A stretch of 64,000 bases of DNA from Streptomyces nojiriensis (GTDB taxonomy: Bacteria > Actinomycetota > Actinomycetes > Streptomycetales > Streptomycetaceae). The notes beneath the pieces were generated by a model. That model worked only from the letters and a program-made list of their open reading frames with translations, searched no databases and was not told the DNA's origin. Position numbers and translations under genes: made by a program. The DNA lies in NCBI RefSeq assembly GCF_017639205.1, contig NZ_CP071139.1, positions 8,059,501 to 8,123,500 of the forward strand, read 5' to 3'. Each line of letters begins with the position of its first letter. Positions within the stretch are counted from its first letter, which is position 1. This document shows, in pieces, positions 33,328-42,786 of the stretch.

Positions 33328-35343
33328 ATGACTACGTTGATCGACAAACGGGACATGACCTACGACCGTTTCGAAGAGGTCGCCGGGTCCGACGGCTTCC
33401 TCGCCGACACCGCGCGGGAAGTCGTCGATTCCGACAAGGTGAACCGGTTCACCGGGCACCTGGGTGAGCTGCGCGCCGACGGCGCCCCGGCCTTCGAAAG
33501 CCGGCACTCGGCCGTACCGGAGGACGCACCCGACAGCTTCTACATCAACCGGGCCAAGGAGTACGTCGAATCCGTCTCCGGGGCGATCGGGTTCGCGGCC
33601 GACGAGCCGGCGGAGTTCCAGGCCGACCCTTCGGTGACGGCGACCAGTACGGGCATGCGCAGCGTGAGCCTTCAGCAGATGCTCAACGGCATCGAGGTGT
33701 GGGGCATGTCGCCCAAGGTGTGGCTGCTGGACGACGGCACTGTCGAGCGGGTCGTCGGCGACACGGCGAGCCTCTCGGCCGACCTCCCGGTCACGCCCGT
33801 GGTCTCCCCGGAGACCGCCCTGGCCGTGGCGGCGGCGAAGGCCGCCGAGGCGGTCACGCTCGAAACGCCGTTCGGGACGGACGAGCTCCCGGCCCTCGAC
33901 GTATCCCAGGGCTTCCGGCGCCTGTCGGCCCAACCCGGGAACAACCAGCCGATGACCTTCTCCAACGGCCCGTTCGAGGAAGCCGTCCCGGCCCGGCTCG
34001 TGTACCTCTACATGGGCAAGGAGGCACGATTGGCCTGGTTCTTCACCTTCTCGAGGAAGAACCTGGTCGTCCAATACCATGCCTTCGTCGAGGCTGCCGG
34101 GCAAGGCGTCGACGCCGAGGCCCCGGAGATCCTCTACTTCTACGACGCGACCAACCACGTGGTCGCCGGTACCGTCTTCAAACACAACCCGAACGAGGGA
34201 GCCCTCGTCCAGGTCACCTTCCCGCCGCCGCTGGCCGACTATCCGACGCTGGTGCCCGCAGGACTGCCCGAGGGTTTCCCGGGTGCCTGGACCAGCCCGA
34301 CCAACGGGAGCGTGGCGACCGAGGGAAACAACGTGCGCGCGCTCGGGGGGAACCGTCTGCCGTTCGAGGTCCAGGTCGGTCCGGGCGACGGCATCACCGT
34401 CTTCAACCCGTTGGCGAACAGTCCCGAGCAGCTGGTCACCAGCATCTTCTACTTCTGCAACTACATGCACGACTTCTTCATGATGCTCGGCTTCACGGAG
34501 GAGTTCGGCAACTTCCAGAAGGTGAACGTCACGGGGCGCGGCAAGGGCGCGGACCCGGTCAACGCCTTCGCGATTCCGGTCGAGATAGACGGCACGGCGA
34601 CCATGGGCACCCGGGCCGACGGCCTGGCCGCCGAGATGAACATGGGCCTGGTCGAGGGGACGAACCGGCACACCGCGCTCGACGCCGACGTCGTCTTCCA
34701 CGAGTTCTGCCACGGGGTGAGCAACCGCCTCGTCGGCGGCCTGGCGGACGCGAACGGTCTGCGGGAACAGCAGTCGGGGTCGATGGGTGAGGGCTGGGGC
34801 GACTTCTTCGCGCTCAGCATCGTCAACTTCTCGCGAGCCCAGGAGCGTACGGTCCTCGGGAACTGGGTGGTCAACGACCCCGGCGGCATCCGGAACCGGC
34901 CTTACGACAGCCAGTACCCCGGCACGTTCGCGCACATCGGCCTAGGAAGGGGCCAGGTCCCCGGCAATCCGGACCTGAACTACCGGGAGGTCCACAACGT
35001 CGGCGAGATCTGGTGCGCCACGCTCATGGAACTGATCCGCAAGACCTCCGCCGCGCTCGACAGCAAGGAACGGGGGTACCGGGTGACCTGGCAGGCCGTT
35101 GTGGACGGCATGAAGCTCACCCCGCGCAACCCGTCGTTCCTCGGCGCCCGCGACGCGATCCTGCGTGCCCTGAGGGCGATGGAGGGCGGATCGCTGACCA
35201 GCGCCGAGTACGCGGCCGTCCGCACCGGAGCCTGGGAGGCGTTCGCGCGATTCGCCATGGGCTTCGACGCCGTCGCCACCAACGCGTCCTTCAACGGTTG
35301 CCAGGGCGGCGTGGCCATGCCCCCGCCCGGATCCCAGGATTAG
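33328..35343 (+). CDS. M36 (fungalysin-like) zinc metallopeptidase without signal peptide
   Basis: 671 residues. The zinc site is HEFCH at 458-462 with the third ligand in GEGWGDFFA at E488, the spacing of the M36/thermolysin-clan family. The first 200 residues correspond to the FTP/PepSY-type propeptide region, and ALDADVVFHEFCHGVSNRL is a textbook M36 core. M36 enzymes are normally exported; this one begins MTTLIDKRDMTYDRFEEV, with no hydrophobic signal. The ATG at 33328 has AGGTGG five bases upstream; nearby GTGs would not add a signal either. It is convergent with the trypsin-nuclease gene, with a 61-bp palindrome between. Confidence 0.9.
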   Translation: MTTLIDKRDMTYDRFEEVAGSDGFLADTAREVVDSDKVNRFTGHLGELRADGAPAFESRHSAVPEDAPDSFYINRAKEYVESVSGAIGFAADEPAEFQADPSVTATSTGMRSVSLQQMLNGIEVWGMSPKVWLLDDGTVERVVGDTASLSADLPVTPVVSPETALAVAAAKAAEAVTLETPFGTDELPALDVSQGFRRLSAQPGNNQPMTFSNGPFEEAVPARLVYLYMGKEARLAWFFTFSRKNLVVQYHAFVEAAGQGVDAEAPEILYFYDATNHVVAGTVFKHNPNEGALVQVTFPPPLADYPTLVPAGLPEGFPGAWTSPTNGSVATEGNNVRALGGNRLPFEVQVGPGDGITVFNPLANSPEQLVTSIFYFCNYMHDFFMMLGFTEEFGNFQKVNVTGRGKGADPVNAFAIPVEIDGTATMGTRADGLAAEMNMGLVEGTNRHTALDADVVFHEFCHGVSNRLVGGLADANGLREQQSGSMGEGWGDFFALSIVNFSRAQERTVLGNWVVNDPGGIRNRPYDSQYPGTFAHIGLGRGQVPGNPDLNYREVHNVGEIWCATLMELIRKTSAALDSKERGYRVTWQAVVDGMKLTPRNPSFLGARDAILRALRAMEGGSLTSAEYAAVRTGAWEAFARFAMGFDAVATNASFNGCQGGVAMPPPGSQD

Positions 35344-35348
35344 CAACG

Positions 35349-35409
35349 CGCCTGTCCATCCCTCGTGCCGGCCACTCCTGGAGTGGCCGGCACGAGGGAT
35401 GGACAGGCG
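35349..35409. terminator. 61-bp near-perfect palindrome between convergent genes
   Basis: Two 30-bp arms are exact complements around a single central T at 35379 (arm core CGTGCCGGCCACTCC). It starts five bases after the M36 stop and ends 31 bases before the stop of the facing gene. A bidirectional terminator is the simplest reading. A short direct repeat of GGATGGACAGG follows it. Confidence 0.75.
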
Positions 35410-35440
35410 GATGGACAGGTGGGCGGGCGGGGTCCTCGGC

Positions 35441-37642
35441 TCAGGGCCAGGCACCTGCGAAGTCGATCTCCTCGGCCCACTCCGGGTGGTCTATCAGCGG
35501 ATTGCGGTTGCCCTGCATCTCGGCTATCGCAGCGTTGCGGTGCTGCTCGTAGAGATCCACCGGATGGTCCTTGTGCCAGTTCAGCAGCAGCTCGAGGCCG
35601 GTCCGCTGGAGTTCGCGCGCCTCGTCGCCGATCTCGCCGGGATAACGGAGCAGGAAGTAGAGCGTCGCCCTGGCGACCGGCCCCTTGCCGTTCGAGGGCT
35701 CGAACTTGCCCGGCTCCCGGCGCCCGCAGCCCTCCATGACGACCTCGTTGAAGTCCGGGAAGTCGAAGTAGGGGATGTTCCCGCGGAAGCTGTTGCACGG
35801 GGGCTCGCAGGCGAAGAGATGGTGCAGGTCCCCGCGCATGGGCTCCTTCTTGGCGAACCAGGACTGGGGTACGACGTGTTCGCAGTTGAAGGGCAGCGAC
35901 GCCTCCAGGAGGTCGAGCTGGGCTTCGACGGCCTCCGGGCCGGGCGCACTCTCGTGGAGCATGAACTCCTGCCAGCGTCCGATCCGGGCGGCCTCCACCG
36001 CCGCGTCGGCCTCGATGAGTTCCTGCGGAGTGAAGTCCTGGCCCGAGTAGATGCTGCGGAGCTTCTCGTCGGGGTGCAGGTCCACAAACGGGTAGAGCAG
36101 ACGCATCGGCTTGTACGCCGGCCGGCGCTCGTGCGTGGACTCCAGATGCTCCGTGAGCGCGAGGCGCAGGCTCGTGGGATTGCCGACGTGAATGCCCGCG
36201 TAGTAGGCGTCGCGTGCCACCCGGTCCGCGGCCTCGTCGAAGTAGGGACGGGAGCTGAAGGCCGCGAGGTTGACCATGGCGGCTGCCAGGTCCCGCTCGG
36301 CGGGCGACTGACCGTCGATGCTTCCGATTCCGGCCGGCAACCCCACGTACGAGGGGGTGGTCGCACGCTGCGCCGGTCCCGCGGCAGGTGACGGGGCCGG
36401 GGGCTGCGGCGCGTTGGCGTCGAGGCTGACGCTGATGTGCAGGGGGACGCTCCAGCGGACCGATCCCGGCGTGGCGTGCTGCCCACCGTCCCCGTCGATC
36501 GTTGCGCTCTGCGGCGCGGTGCCGTTCGTCCGGTCCGTCAGGACCGTCGGGGGAGTGACTTCCACGGGGTGCAGGGACGAGCCGACCGCGAACAGTTCCG
36601 CGCGGAGCGCTGCGGCGGCGCCGGACAGGGGGACCTGCTGGATCGCGCCGAGGACGCGGCTGACCCGCACGCCCTCATTGGCCTTCCAGTCCACCCGGTG
36701 CTCACCCATGCTCGGTTGCCAGGGCGTTCCGTCGACGGCCAGTACGTTGCCGTCGCGGTCCTTTCGGGGAGCGCCCGCGTGGTGCAGTGCCACGACCTCC
36801 CACTGGTCGTTGAGCACCGGAGCGCCCGAGGAGCCGTGCGCCGTGTCGGCCGAGTAGTGCAGGTAGTCGTCCAGCACGTCCACGATCTGGTTGTCCCGGA
36901 GGGCGAGTTGCTTGGGCTCGCCGTTGGGGTGCTGGATGATGTTGACCAGTTCCCCGATGACGGCCTTGCCCCGGGCTTCCTTGAGCGGCAGTCTCCCGAA
37001 GGACGCCAGCGGCTGACCGTCCCGGGAGCGGGCGGATACCGCGACCACGGTGAAATCGAGGTCACGGTGGGTGACGAAGAAGCTCTGCGGATCGAGCTGG
37101 AAGACGACCGGAACGAGCGGCAGCCCGTCCAGGCCCGCCTGGAAGTTGAACTCGACAACTCCGGCGGCCGCCTCCTCGGCGGAGCCCAGCACGTGGTTGT
37201 TCGTCATCAGCAATGAGGGGGACACCAGGAAACCCGTTCCCTGGTGGGACGACCCGGGATTCCGGACGGTTATTCGGCCGACCGAGCGGGCGGCGAGGTA
37301 GCCGCCTTCGAGGTAGTCGATTCCGATGAGATCGTTGCGGCCCATGAACCGTTCAAGCGTCAACAGGTCGGTACTGACCAGCTCGCGGTCCAGATCCAGG
37401 CTGGTACCGGTCGTGGCGGTCGCCGGTGTCCGCTCGATCGCCGCGGCCATAGCCCAGTCGACGCCCAGGCGGTTCAGCCTGCTGCTGACCCGTTCCCGGG
37501 TGTCGGCGTAGAGGATGCCGTGCTGCTCGAGCGCCTCCCGATGGCCTTCACGCTCTCCGGTACGGCCTGCGTAGCGCCGACCGGCATCCTCCATCTGCTC
37601 CAGGAAACCCTTGTCGACTTGTGACAACTGCCCCACTGTCAT
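35441..37642 (-). CDS. trypsin-like protease fused to endonuclease I (NucM/EndA family)
   Basis: 733 residues, no signal peptide or membrane segment. Residues 1-110 are helical and of unknown type. Residues 115-300 form a trypsin-fold protease: H150 in LMTNNHVLG, D196 in HRDLDFTVV and S272 in AHGSSGAPV. A proline/alanine linker lies at 410-430. Residues 445-730 form an endonuclease I domain: NCEHVVPQSW (H589), DLHHLFACEPPCNSFRG (H607/H608, N617) and the family hallmark QGNRNPLIDHPEW. The order suggests that proteolysis could release or activate the nuclease. The ATG at 37642 follows GGAGG by nine bases. The facing M36 gene also lacks a signal peptide. Confidence 0.88.
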   Translation of the reverse strand: MTVGQLSQVDKGFLEQMEDAGRRYAGRTGEREGHREALEQHGILYADTRERVSSRLNRLGVDWAMAAAIERTPATATTGTSLDLDRELVSTDLLTLERFMGRNDLIGIDYLEGGYLAARSVGRITVRNPGSSHQGTGFLVSPSLLMTNNHVLGSAEEAAAGVVEFNFQAGLDGLPLVPVVFQLDPQSFFVTHRDLDFTVVAVSARSRDGQPLASFGRLPLKEARGKAVIGELVNIIQHPNGEPKQLALRDNQIVDVLDDYLHYSADTAHGSSGAPVLNDQWEVVALHHAGAPRKDRDGNVLAVDGTPWQPSMGEHRVDWKANEGVRVSRVLGAIQQVPLSGAAAALRAELFAVGSSLHPVEVTPPTVLTDRTNGTAPQSATIDGDGGQHATPGSVRWSVPLHISVSLDANAPQPPAPSPAAGPAQRATTPSYVGLPAGIGSIDGQSPAERDLAAAMVNLAAFSSRPYFDEAADRVARDAYYAGIHVGNPTSLRLALTEHLESTHERRPAYKPMRLLYPFVDLHPDEKLRSIYSGQDFTPQELIEADAAVEAARIGRWQEFMLHESAPGPEAVEAQLDLLEASLPFNCEHVVPQSWFAKKEPMRGDLHHLFACEPPCNSFRGNIPYFDFPDFNEVVMEGCGRREPGKFEPSNGKGPVARATLYFLLRYPGEIGDEARELQRTGLELLLNWHKDHPVDLYEQHRNAAIAEMQGNRNPLIDHPEWAEEIDFAGAWP

Positions 37643-37800
37643 ATCGGCTCGCCTCCTCGGCGGCACTCTTCATGCTCAGATGTCAGGATTCCTCCCCTCA
37701 TTTCAGTATGGGCACAGGGGCCAGGGTGCCGCTCAGCCGAACAGGGGGGCGCTCCGGAGTGGTTGCTGCGTCAATTTCTCGCCGCGGTCGGTCCACGGTG

Positions 37801-37834
37801 AGCCAGCCAGCCAGCCAGCCGGCCCGGCCCGGCG
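37801..37834. repeat. AGCC tetranucleotide repeat
   Basis: Five exact AGCC units followed by two CCGGC-type units in the gap between the trypsin-nuclease start and the phosphoketolase stop. It is a potential slippage site with no gene in it. Confidence 0.7.
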
Positions 37835-37891
37835 TAGGTACCCCATCCGGGTGCCGACGCCCCGGACCGTGCAGCACCGGCCCCGTGCTGA

Positions 37892-40261
37892 TCAGTACGG
37901 CCAGGACCAGCCCGCGACGTCCGGCAGGTCGGTGCCGTGTTCGCGGATCCGGTCGTGGTGGTGGATGCGCCGGTCGGCCATGGCCTGGCGCAGCCCTTCG
38001 GCGCGGGTCGCGAGGCCGGGTACGCGGTCGATGACGTCCATGACGAGCCGGAAGCGGTCCATGTCGTTGCGCACGACCATGTCGAAGGGGGTGGTCGTGG
38101 TGCCGGACTCCTTGTAGCCGCGGACGTGCAGGTGGGGGTGGCCGGTCCGGCGGTAGGCGAGGCGGTGGATGAGCCACGGGTAGCCGTGGTAGGCGAAGAC
38201 CACCGGCCGGTCGGTGGTGAAGAGGGCGTCGTACTCGGGGTTCGTCATGCCGTGGGGGTGTTCCTCGTGGGGCATCAGCCGGGCGATGTCGACGACGTTG
38301 ACGACGCGGACGGCCAGCGAGGGGAGGTGTTCGCGGAGCAGGGCCGCTGCGGCCAGCACCTCCATGGTGGGTACGTCGCCGGCGCAGGCGAGGACGACGT
38401 CCGGTTCGCGGGAGCCGTGGTCGGTGCCCGCCCACTCCCAGATGCCGGCGCCGCGCGTCACGTGGGTGCGGGCCTCGTCGATGGGCAGCCAGTCGAAGCA
38501 GGGCTGTTTGCCGGCGACGATCACATTGACCTGGTCGCGGCTGCGCAGGGCGTGGTCGGCCACGGCGAGCAGGGTGTTGGCGTCCGGCGGCAGGTAGACC
38601 CGTACGACCTCGGGGCTCTTGTTGAGGACGTGGTCGACGAAGCCGGGGTCCTGGTGGGAGAAGCCGTTGTTGTCCTGGCGCCAGACGTGGGAGGTGAGCA
38701 GGTAGTTGAGGGAGGCGATCGGCGCGCGCCAGGACAGTTCGCGCGAGGTCTTCAGCCACTTGATGTGCTGGCCGACCATCGAGTCGACGATGTGGGCGAA
38801 GGCCTCGTAGGTGGAGAAGAGGCCGTGGCGGCCGGTGAGGAGGTAGCCCTCCAGCCAGCCCTGGCAGACGTGTTCGGAAAGGATCTCCATGACCCGGCCG
38901 TCGCGGGACAGGTTCCGGTCCGTGGCCTCCGTGCTGCCCTGCCAGGCCTTGCCGGTGGCTCCGTACAGGTCGTCCAGCCGGTTGGAGGCGGTCTCGTCCG
39001 GACCGACGACCCTGAAGTCCCGGCGCCCGGCCGTGTCCCGCATGATCTGCGTGAGGAAGCGGCCGAGGACGCGGGTCGGTTCGTGGAGGGTGCTGCCCGG
39101 TTCGGCGACGGGGACGGCATGCGCCTCGAGCGCGGGCAGGGGGAGCGGCCGCAGCAGGCGGCCTCCGTTCGCGTACGGCACGGCGCCCAAGCGGCGCTCG
39201 CCTTCCGGGACACAGGCCAGGACCCGCGCCGTCGGGTGGCCGTCGGCGTCGAAGAGCTCCTGCGGCCGGTACGAGCGCAGCCAGTCCTCCAGTTGCCGCA
39301 GGTGTGCCGGGTTCTCGCGTACCCCGGCGAGCGGGACCTGGTGGGCCCGCCACGTGCCCTCGACCGGGTCGCCGTCGACGGACACCGGGCCGGTCCAGCC
39401 CTTGGGCGTACGCAGGACGATCACCGGCCAGCGCGCGTACCCCCGTCCCGGGTCGGTGCCCGCCGCCCGTGCCTCCTGCTGGATCACGGCGATGCGGTCC
39501 ACGGCGTGGTCCAGCGCGCGGGCCATGGCGTGGTGCACCTGGGCGGGGTCGTTGCCGGTCACGTACAGCGGGTCGTGCCCGTAGCCGCGCAGCAGCGCGT
39601 CGAGCTCGGCCTCGGGGATCCGTGACAGCACGGTCGGATTGGCGATCTTGTAGCCGTTCAGGTGCAGGATCGGCAGGACCGCGCCGTCGTGGACCGGGTC
39701 GAGGAACTTGTTCGAATGCCAGGAAGCGGCGAGCGGGCCGGTCTCGGCCTCGCCGTCGCCGATGACGCAGGCGACCAGCAGGCCGGGGTGGTCGAAGGCG
39801 GCTCCGTAGGCGTGGGAGAGGGCGTATCCCAGCTCCCCGCCCTCGTGGACGGAACCGGGGGTCTCCGGCGCCACGTGGCTCGGCACGCCGCCGGGGAAGG
39901 AGAACTGCCGGAAGAGCTTGGCCATGCCGCCGGCGTCGCGGCCCACGTCCGGCCAGGTCTCGCTGTACGTCCCCTCCAGCCAGGAGTTGGCGAGGACGGC
40001 GGGTCCGCCATGGCCCGGGCCCCAGACGCACAGGGCTTCCAGCGAGCGTTCCCTGATGACGCGGTTGAGATGGGTGTGCACCAGGTTCAGGCCGGGCGAG
40101 GTGCCCCAGTGGCCCAGCAGCCGCGGCTTGATGTGCTCCGGCCGAAGCGGTTCGGCCAGCAGCGGGTTGCCCATGAGGTAGATCTGGCCGACAGCCAGGT
40201 AGTTGGCGGCGCGCCAGTGGGCGTCCAGTTCCGAGATCGAATACGCGGTCAACGCGGTCAT
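37892..40261 (-). CDS. xfp: phosphoketolase (xylulose-5-P/fructose-6-P type)
   Basis: 789 residues, full length for the family. It starts with the typical [17 protein letters not shown], has [18 protein letters not shown] and [19 protein letters not shown], and binds thiamine diphosphate through [20 protein letters not shown]. It splits xylulose-5-P or fructose-6-P with phosphate to acetyl-P and an aldose phosphate. The adjacent universal stress protein, DevR/DevS-like pair and PPK2 point to a role in energy supply under oxygen limitation or stress. The ATG at 40261 matches the usual N-terminus. Confidence 0.95.
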   Translation of the reverse strand: MTALTAYSISELDAHWRAANYLAVGQIYLMGNPLLAEPLRPEHIKPRLLGHWGTSPGLNLVHTHLNRVIRERSLEALCVWGPGHGGPAVLANSWLEGTYSETWPDVGRDAGGMAKLFRQFSFPGGVPSHVAPETPGSVHEGGELGYALSHAYGAAFDHPGLLVACVIGDGEAETGPLAASWHSNKFLDPVHDGAVLPILHLNGYKIANPTVLSRIPEAELDALLRGYGHDPLYVTGNDPAQVHHAMARALDHAVDRIAVIQQEARAAGTDPGRGYARWPVIVLRTPKGWTGPVSVDGDPVEGTWRAHQVPLAGVRENPAHLRQLEDWLRSYRPQELFDADGHPTARVLACVPEGERRLGAVPYANGGRLLRPLPLPALEAHAVPVAEPGSTLHEPTRVLGRFLTQIMRDTAGRRDFRVVGPDETASNRLDDLYGATGKAWQGSTEATDRNLSRDGRVMEILSEHVCQGWLEGYLLTGRHGLFSTYEAFAHIVDSMVGQHIKWLKTSRELSWRAPIASLNYLLTSHVWRQDNNGFSHQDPGFVDHVLNKSPEVVRVYLPPDANTLLAVADHALRSRDQVNVIVAGKQPCFDWLPIDEARTHVTRGAGIWEWAGTDHGSREPDVVLACAGDVPTMEVLAAAALLREHLPSLAVRVVNVVDIARLMPHEEHPHGMTNPEYDALFTTDRPVVFAYHGYPWLIHRLAYRRTGHPHLHVRGYKESGTTTTPFDMVVRNDMDRFRLVMDVIDRVPGLATRAEGLRQAMADRRIHHHDRIREHGTDLPDVAGWSWPY

Positions 40262-40503
40262 GTCCGCTCCTGCGTGCGAGGGTCCGGGACGTTCGTCGAC
40301 TGAGCCGATGCCGACACCCTGCGCCCCGCCAGGGCACGGCCGACAGGGGAGGACCGGCCCTCGGGGAGGGACGGTCGGCCCTTATCCGCACCTGCCGGGC
40401 CCCGGGAGAGTGGGTCCCGGTGGCGCCCGGTCCTCCCCGGCCGGCGCCACCCACCCCTGCCGGCGAACCCGATGCCCCGCGCATCAGTACGGAGGACAGA
40501 CCT

Positions 40504-41379
40504 GTGAAGAGCACCCTCGTCGTCGGAGTGGACGGTTCAGCCGAGAGCCGGGCCGCTGCCGACTGGGCCGCGCGGGAAGCCGTGCGCCGCGACATGCACG
40601 TGCACGTGGTCCACGCCTGGCTGTGGCAGCCGCTCGCCGTCCCGGTCGTCCAGGACCGAGGCACCGAGGCCCGCCGGGCCCGGGAGATCCTGGAGGAGAC
40701 GGAGGCCCAGCTCACGCGTCGGCACCCGCGGCTCTCGCTCTCCGCGGAAGTGGTGCCGGACGTTCCCGTGCCGGCTCTGCTGCGCGCCGCCAAGGAAGCG
40801 GAGATGCTGGTGCTCGGCACCCGCGGGCACGGCGCGCTGGCGGGCTTCCTGCTGGGCTCCTGCGGGCAGCAGCTGATCGCCTCCGCCGAGTGCCCCGTCG
40901 TCTCCGTCCGGGCCCGGGACGGCGAGCCGGTGTACGGGGGCGCCGAGGGCCCGGTCGTCGTCGGGCAGCAGGGCGGCGTGGAGGAGTCCGCCGAGGTACT
41001 GCGCTTCGCCTTCGAGGCGGCCGCGGCGCGCAAGGTCCCGCTCCGCGTGGTCCGGGCCTGGAGCCTGCCCCCGGTCTACGGGTACAGCCCCGGCTCGATG
41101 TGGATCGCCGAGCAGTTCGCCGGTCTGGAGCCGTTCGAGGAGGCCGCGCTGGACCAGGCACTGGAGCCGTGGCGGCCGAGGTTCCCGGAGGTGGAGGTCG
41201 TCGCGCACGTGGAGCGGGGCAGCGCCGGCCACGTGCTGTTGTCCGAAGCCTCGGACGCCCGGCTGGTCGTCGTCGGCCGCCGGGTCCGCGAGTCGGCGGT
41301 GGGTACGCGGATCGGGTCGGTGGCCCATGCCGTGCTGCACCACGCGGCCTGCCCCGTCGCCGTCGTCCCGCACCACTGA
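40504..41379 (+). CDS. tandem-domain universal stress protein
   Basis: 291 residues with two Usp domains. The first (1-140) has VVGVDGSAESRAAADWA and the ATP-binding GTRGHGALAGFLLGSCGQQL. The second (150-290) ends with GRRVRESAVGTRIGSVAHAV, in which the nucleotide loop is changed. The GTG at 40504 has GGAGG upstream. In Streptomyces such genes belong to the DevR/OsdR-type dormancy regulon. A terminator hairpin follows between it and the facing response regulator. Confidence 0.92.
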   Translation: MKSTLVVGVDGSAESRAAADWAAREAVRRDMHVHVVHAWLWQPLAVPVVQDRGTEARRAREILEETEAQLTRRHPRLSLSAEVVPDVPVPALLRAAKEAEMLVLGTRGHGALAGFLLGSCGQQLIASAECPVVSVRARDGEPVYGGAEGPVVVGQQGGVEESAEVLRFAFEAAAARKVPLRVVRAWSLPPVYGYSPGSMWIAEQFAGLEPFEEAALDQALEPWRPRFPEVEVVAHVERGSAGHVLLSEASDARLVVVGRRVRESAVGTRIGSVAHAVLHHAACPVAVVPHH

Positions 41380-41420
41380 CCACCGGGCGGACGGAGGGCC
41401 GGCGGCGGGCGGACGGCGAA

Positions 41421-41451
41421 GCCGGGCACGCGATCGTACGGCGTGCCCGGC
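41421..41451. terminator. bidirectional hairpin terminator
   Basis: Perfect 11-bp arms GCCGGGCACGC/GCGTGCCCGGC around a 9-base loop lie between the convergent universal stress protein and response regulator genes. Confidence 0.8.
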
Positions 41452-41469
41452 TCTTCCCGCGGACGGCTC

Positions 41470-42186
41470 CTACTCGGCGGCCGGGGCCGGGTGCCGGCCG
41501 GGCGGGGTCAGCGCGTGACTGGCGATCACCGCGGCCTGGACGCGCCGTTCCACGCCGAGCTTGACGAAGAGCCGCGAGATGATGTTCTTGACGGTCTTCT
41601 CCGCGAGGTACAGCCGCTGGCCTATCTCCCGGTTGGTGAGACCCTCGCTGACCATGAGGAGGATCTCCTTCTCCCGGTCCGTGAAGCCGGGAAGCCCCGG
41701 GGCCCGCTCCTCCTTGGGTACGTCGCCGCGCATGCGGGCCATCAGCCGCGTGGTGGCCCCGGGGTCGAGCATCGACTGGCCGGCGGCCACCGTCCGGACG
41801 GCGGTCACGAGGTCGGTGCCGGTGATCTGCTTGAGCACGTAGCCCGAGGCCCCCGCCATCACGGCGTCCAGCAGCGCCTCCTCGTCGTCGAACGACGTGA
41901 GCATCAGGCAGGCCAGTTCGGGCATCCGCGAGCGCAACTCCCGGCACACGCTCACCCCGTCGCCGTCCTGGAGCCGTACGTCCAGGATCGCGACCCGGGG
42001 GCGCAGGGCGGGGATGCGGACCAACGCCTGTTCCGCCGTACCCGCTTCACCGACCACGGTCAGGTCGGGCTCGGCGTCCAGCAGGTCGTGCACCCCCCGG
42101 CGTACGACTTCGTGGTCGTCGAGCAGGAAGACACTGATGGGCTCCGCCGCGGGGGAGGGGACAGAGGGGACACCGCTGCCGGTCAT
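41470..42186 (-). CDS. NarL/LuxR response regulator, DevR/DosR-like
   Basis: 238 residues. The receiver has DDHEVVRRG (acidic pair), the phosphoacceptor D69 in AILDVRLQDGDG and the KQ switch in YVLKQITG. The C-terminal LuxR-type helix-turn-helix reads TDREKEILLMVSEGLTNREI and EKTVKNIISRLFVKLGVERR, close to DevR. The ATG at 42186 has AAGGAG upstream. Its probable partner is the haem-GAF kinase at 43332; the two are separated by two small plus-strand genes rather than lying in one operon. Confidence 0.92.
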   Translation of the reverse strand: MTGSGVPSVPSPAAEPISVFLLDDHEVVRRGVHDLLDAEPDLTVVGEAGTAEQALVRIPALRPRVAILDVRLQDGDGVSVCRELRSRMPELACLMLTSFDDEEALLDAVMAGASGYVLKQITGTDLVTAVRTVAAGQSMLDPGATTRLMARMRGDVPKEERAPGLPGFTDREKEILLMVSEGLTNREIGQRLYLAEKTVKNIISRLFVKLGVERRVQAAVIASHALTPPGRHPAPAAE

Positions 42187-42449
42187 GACGCAACTCCTTC
42201 GCCTGGGTCCGTCCTTGACGCACGAACACCGGCATCCTGCCTCCCGTACGGCCGGACGGACAGGGCCGATCGGCCCCCATCGGCCAAGTGCCGTGCGCGG
42301 CAAGGACGGTCGGAGCTTCCGGAAGAAGGGACCTTCGGCCCTGTCCGCAGGACCTGCCGGGCCTTCCCGGCGCACGCGGCACCGGATGAACTGAGGGCGC
42401 ACGGGGAACGGCGCGACTCGACGGAGCCGCACGCAGCGCGGAGGACACC

Positions 42450-42776
42450 ATGGCGACCGCCTTGATCGACCTGAAGACCGTGGGCCGGGACGACCACGGC
42501 CTGAGAATCGCCCTCGCCGGAGAGCTCGACTTCTACACGGCCGGGCAAGTGGCGCCGCGCCTCGGCGAGTTCGCCCGATCCGGCCACCGCAACCTCGTCC
42601 TGGACCTGTGCGGCCTCTCCTTCTGCGACAGCGCGGGCATCGACCTCTTCGTCCGGCTGCATCGCCGCTGCCGCGCGGAGGGAACGCGGCTCCTCCTGTG
42701 TGACGTGCCGCCCCTGGTGGTGAAGTCCATGCGGGTGCTCGCTGCCGACCGCGACCTGCAGCTCGTCGTCTTGTGA
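42450..42776 (+). CDS. STAS-domain anti-sigma factor antagonist
   Basis: 108 residues. The STAS fold is clear: GLRIALAGELDFYTAGQV, then LVLDLCGLSFCDSAGIDLFV with the phosphorylatable S61. Such proteins free a sigma factor by binding its anti-sigma partner when unphosphorylated. No anti-sigma kinase or sigma factor gene is in the window. It lies 263 bp from the divergent response regulator start and 10 bp before the next gene. Confidence 0.92.
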   Translation: MATALIDLKTVGRDDHGLRIALAGELDFYTAGQVAPRLGEFARSGHRNLVLDLCGLSFCDSAGIDLFVRLHRRCRAEGTRLLLCDVPPLVVKSMRVLAADRDLQLVVL

Positions 42777-42786
42777 AGGGCACACC

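Noticed and set aside
31954-34935. A 993-codon minus-strand frame
   Set aside because: Most of it is antisense to the M36 peptidase. Only the 32.2-32.85 kb part matches the KAP-like relic.
37698-41033. An 1111-codon minus-strand frame over the phosphoketolase
   Set aside because: It is an alternative frame of the phosphoketolase and antisense of the stress protein gene, with arginine/proline-rich text.
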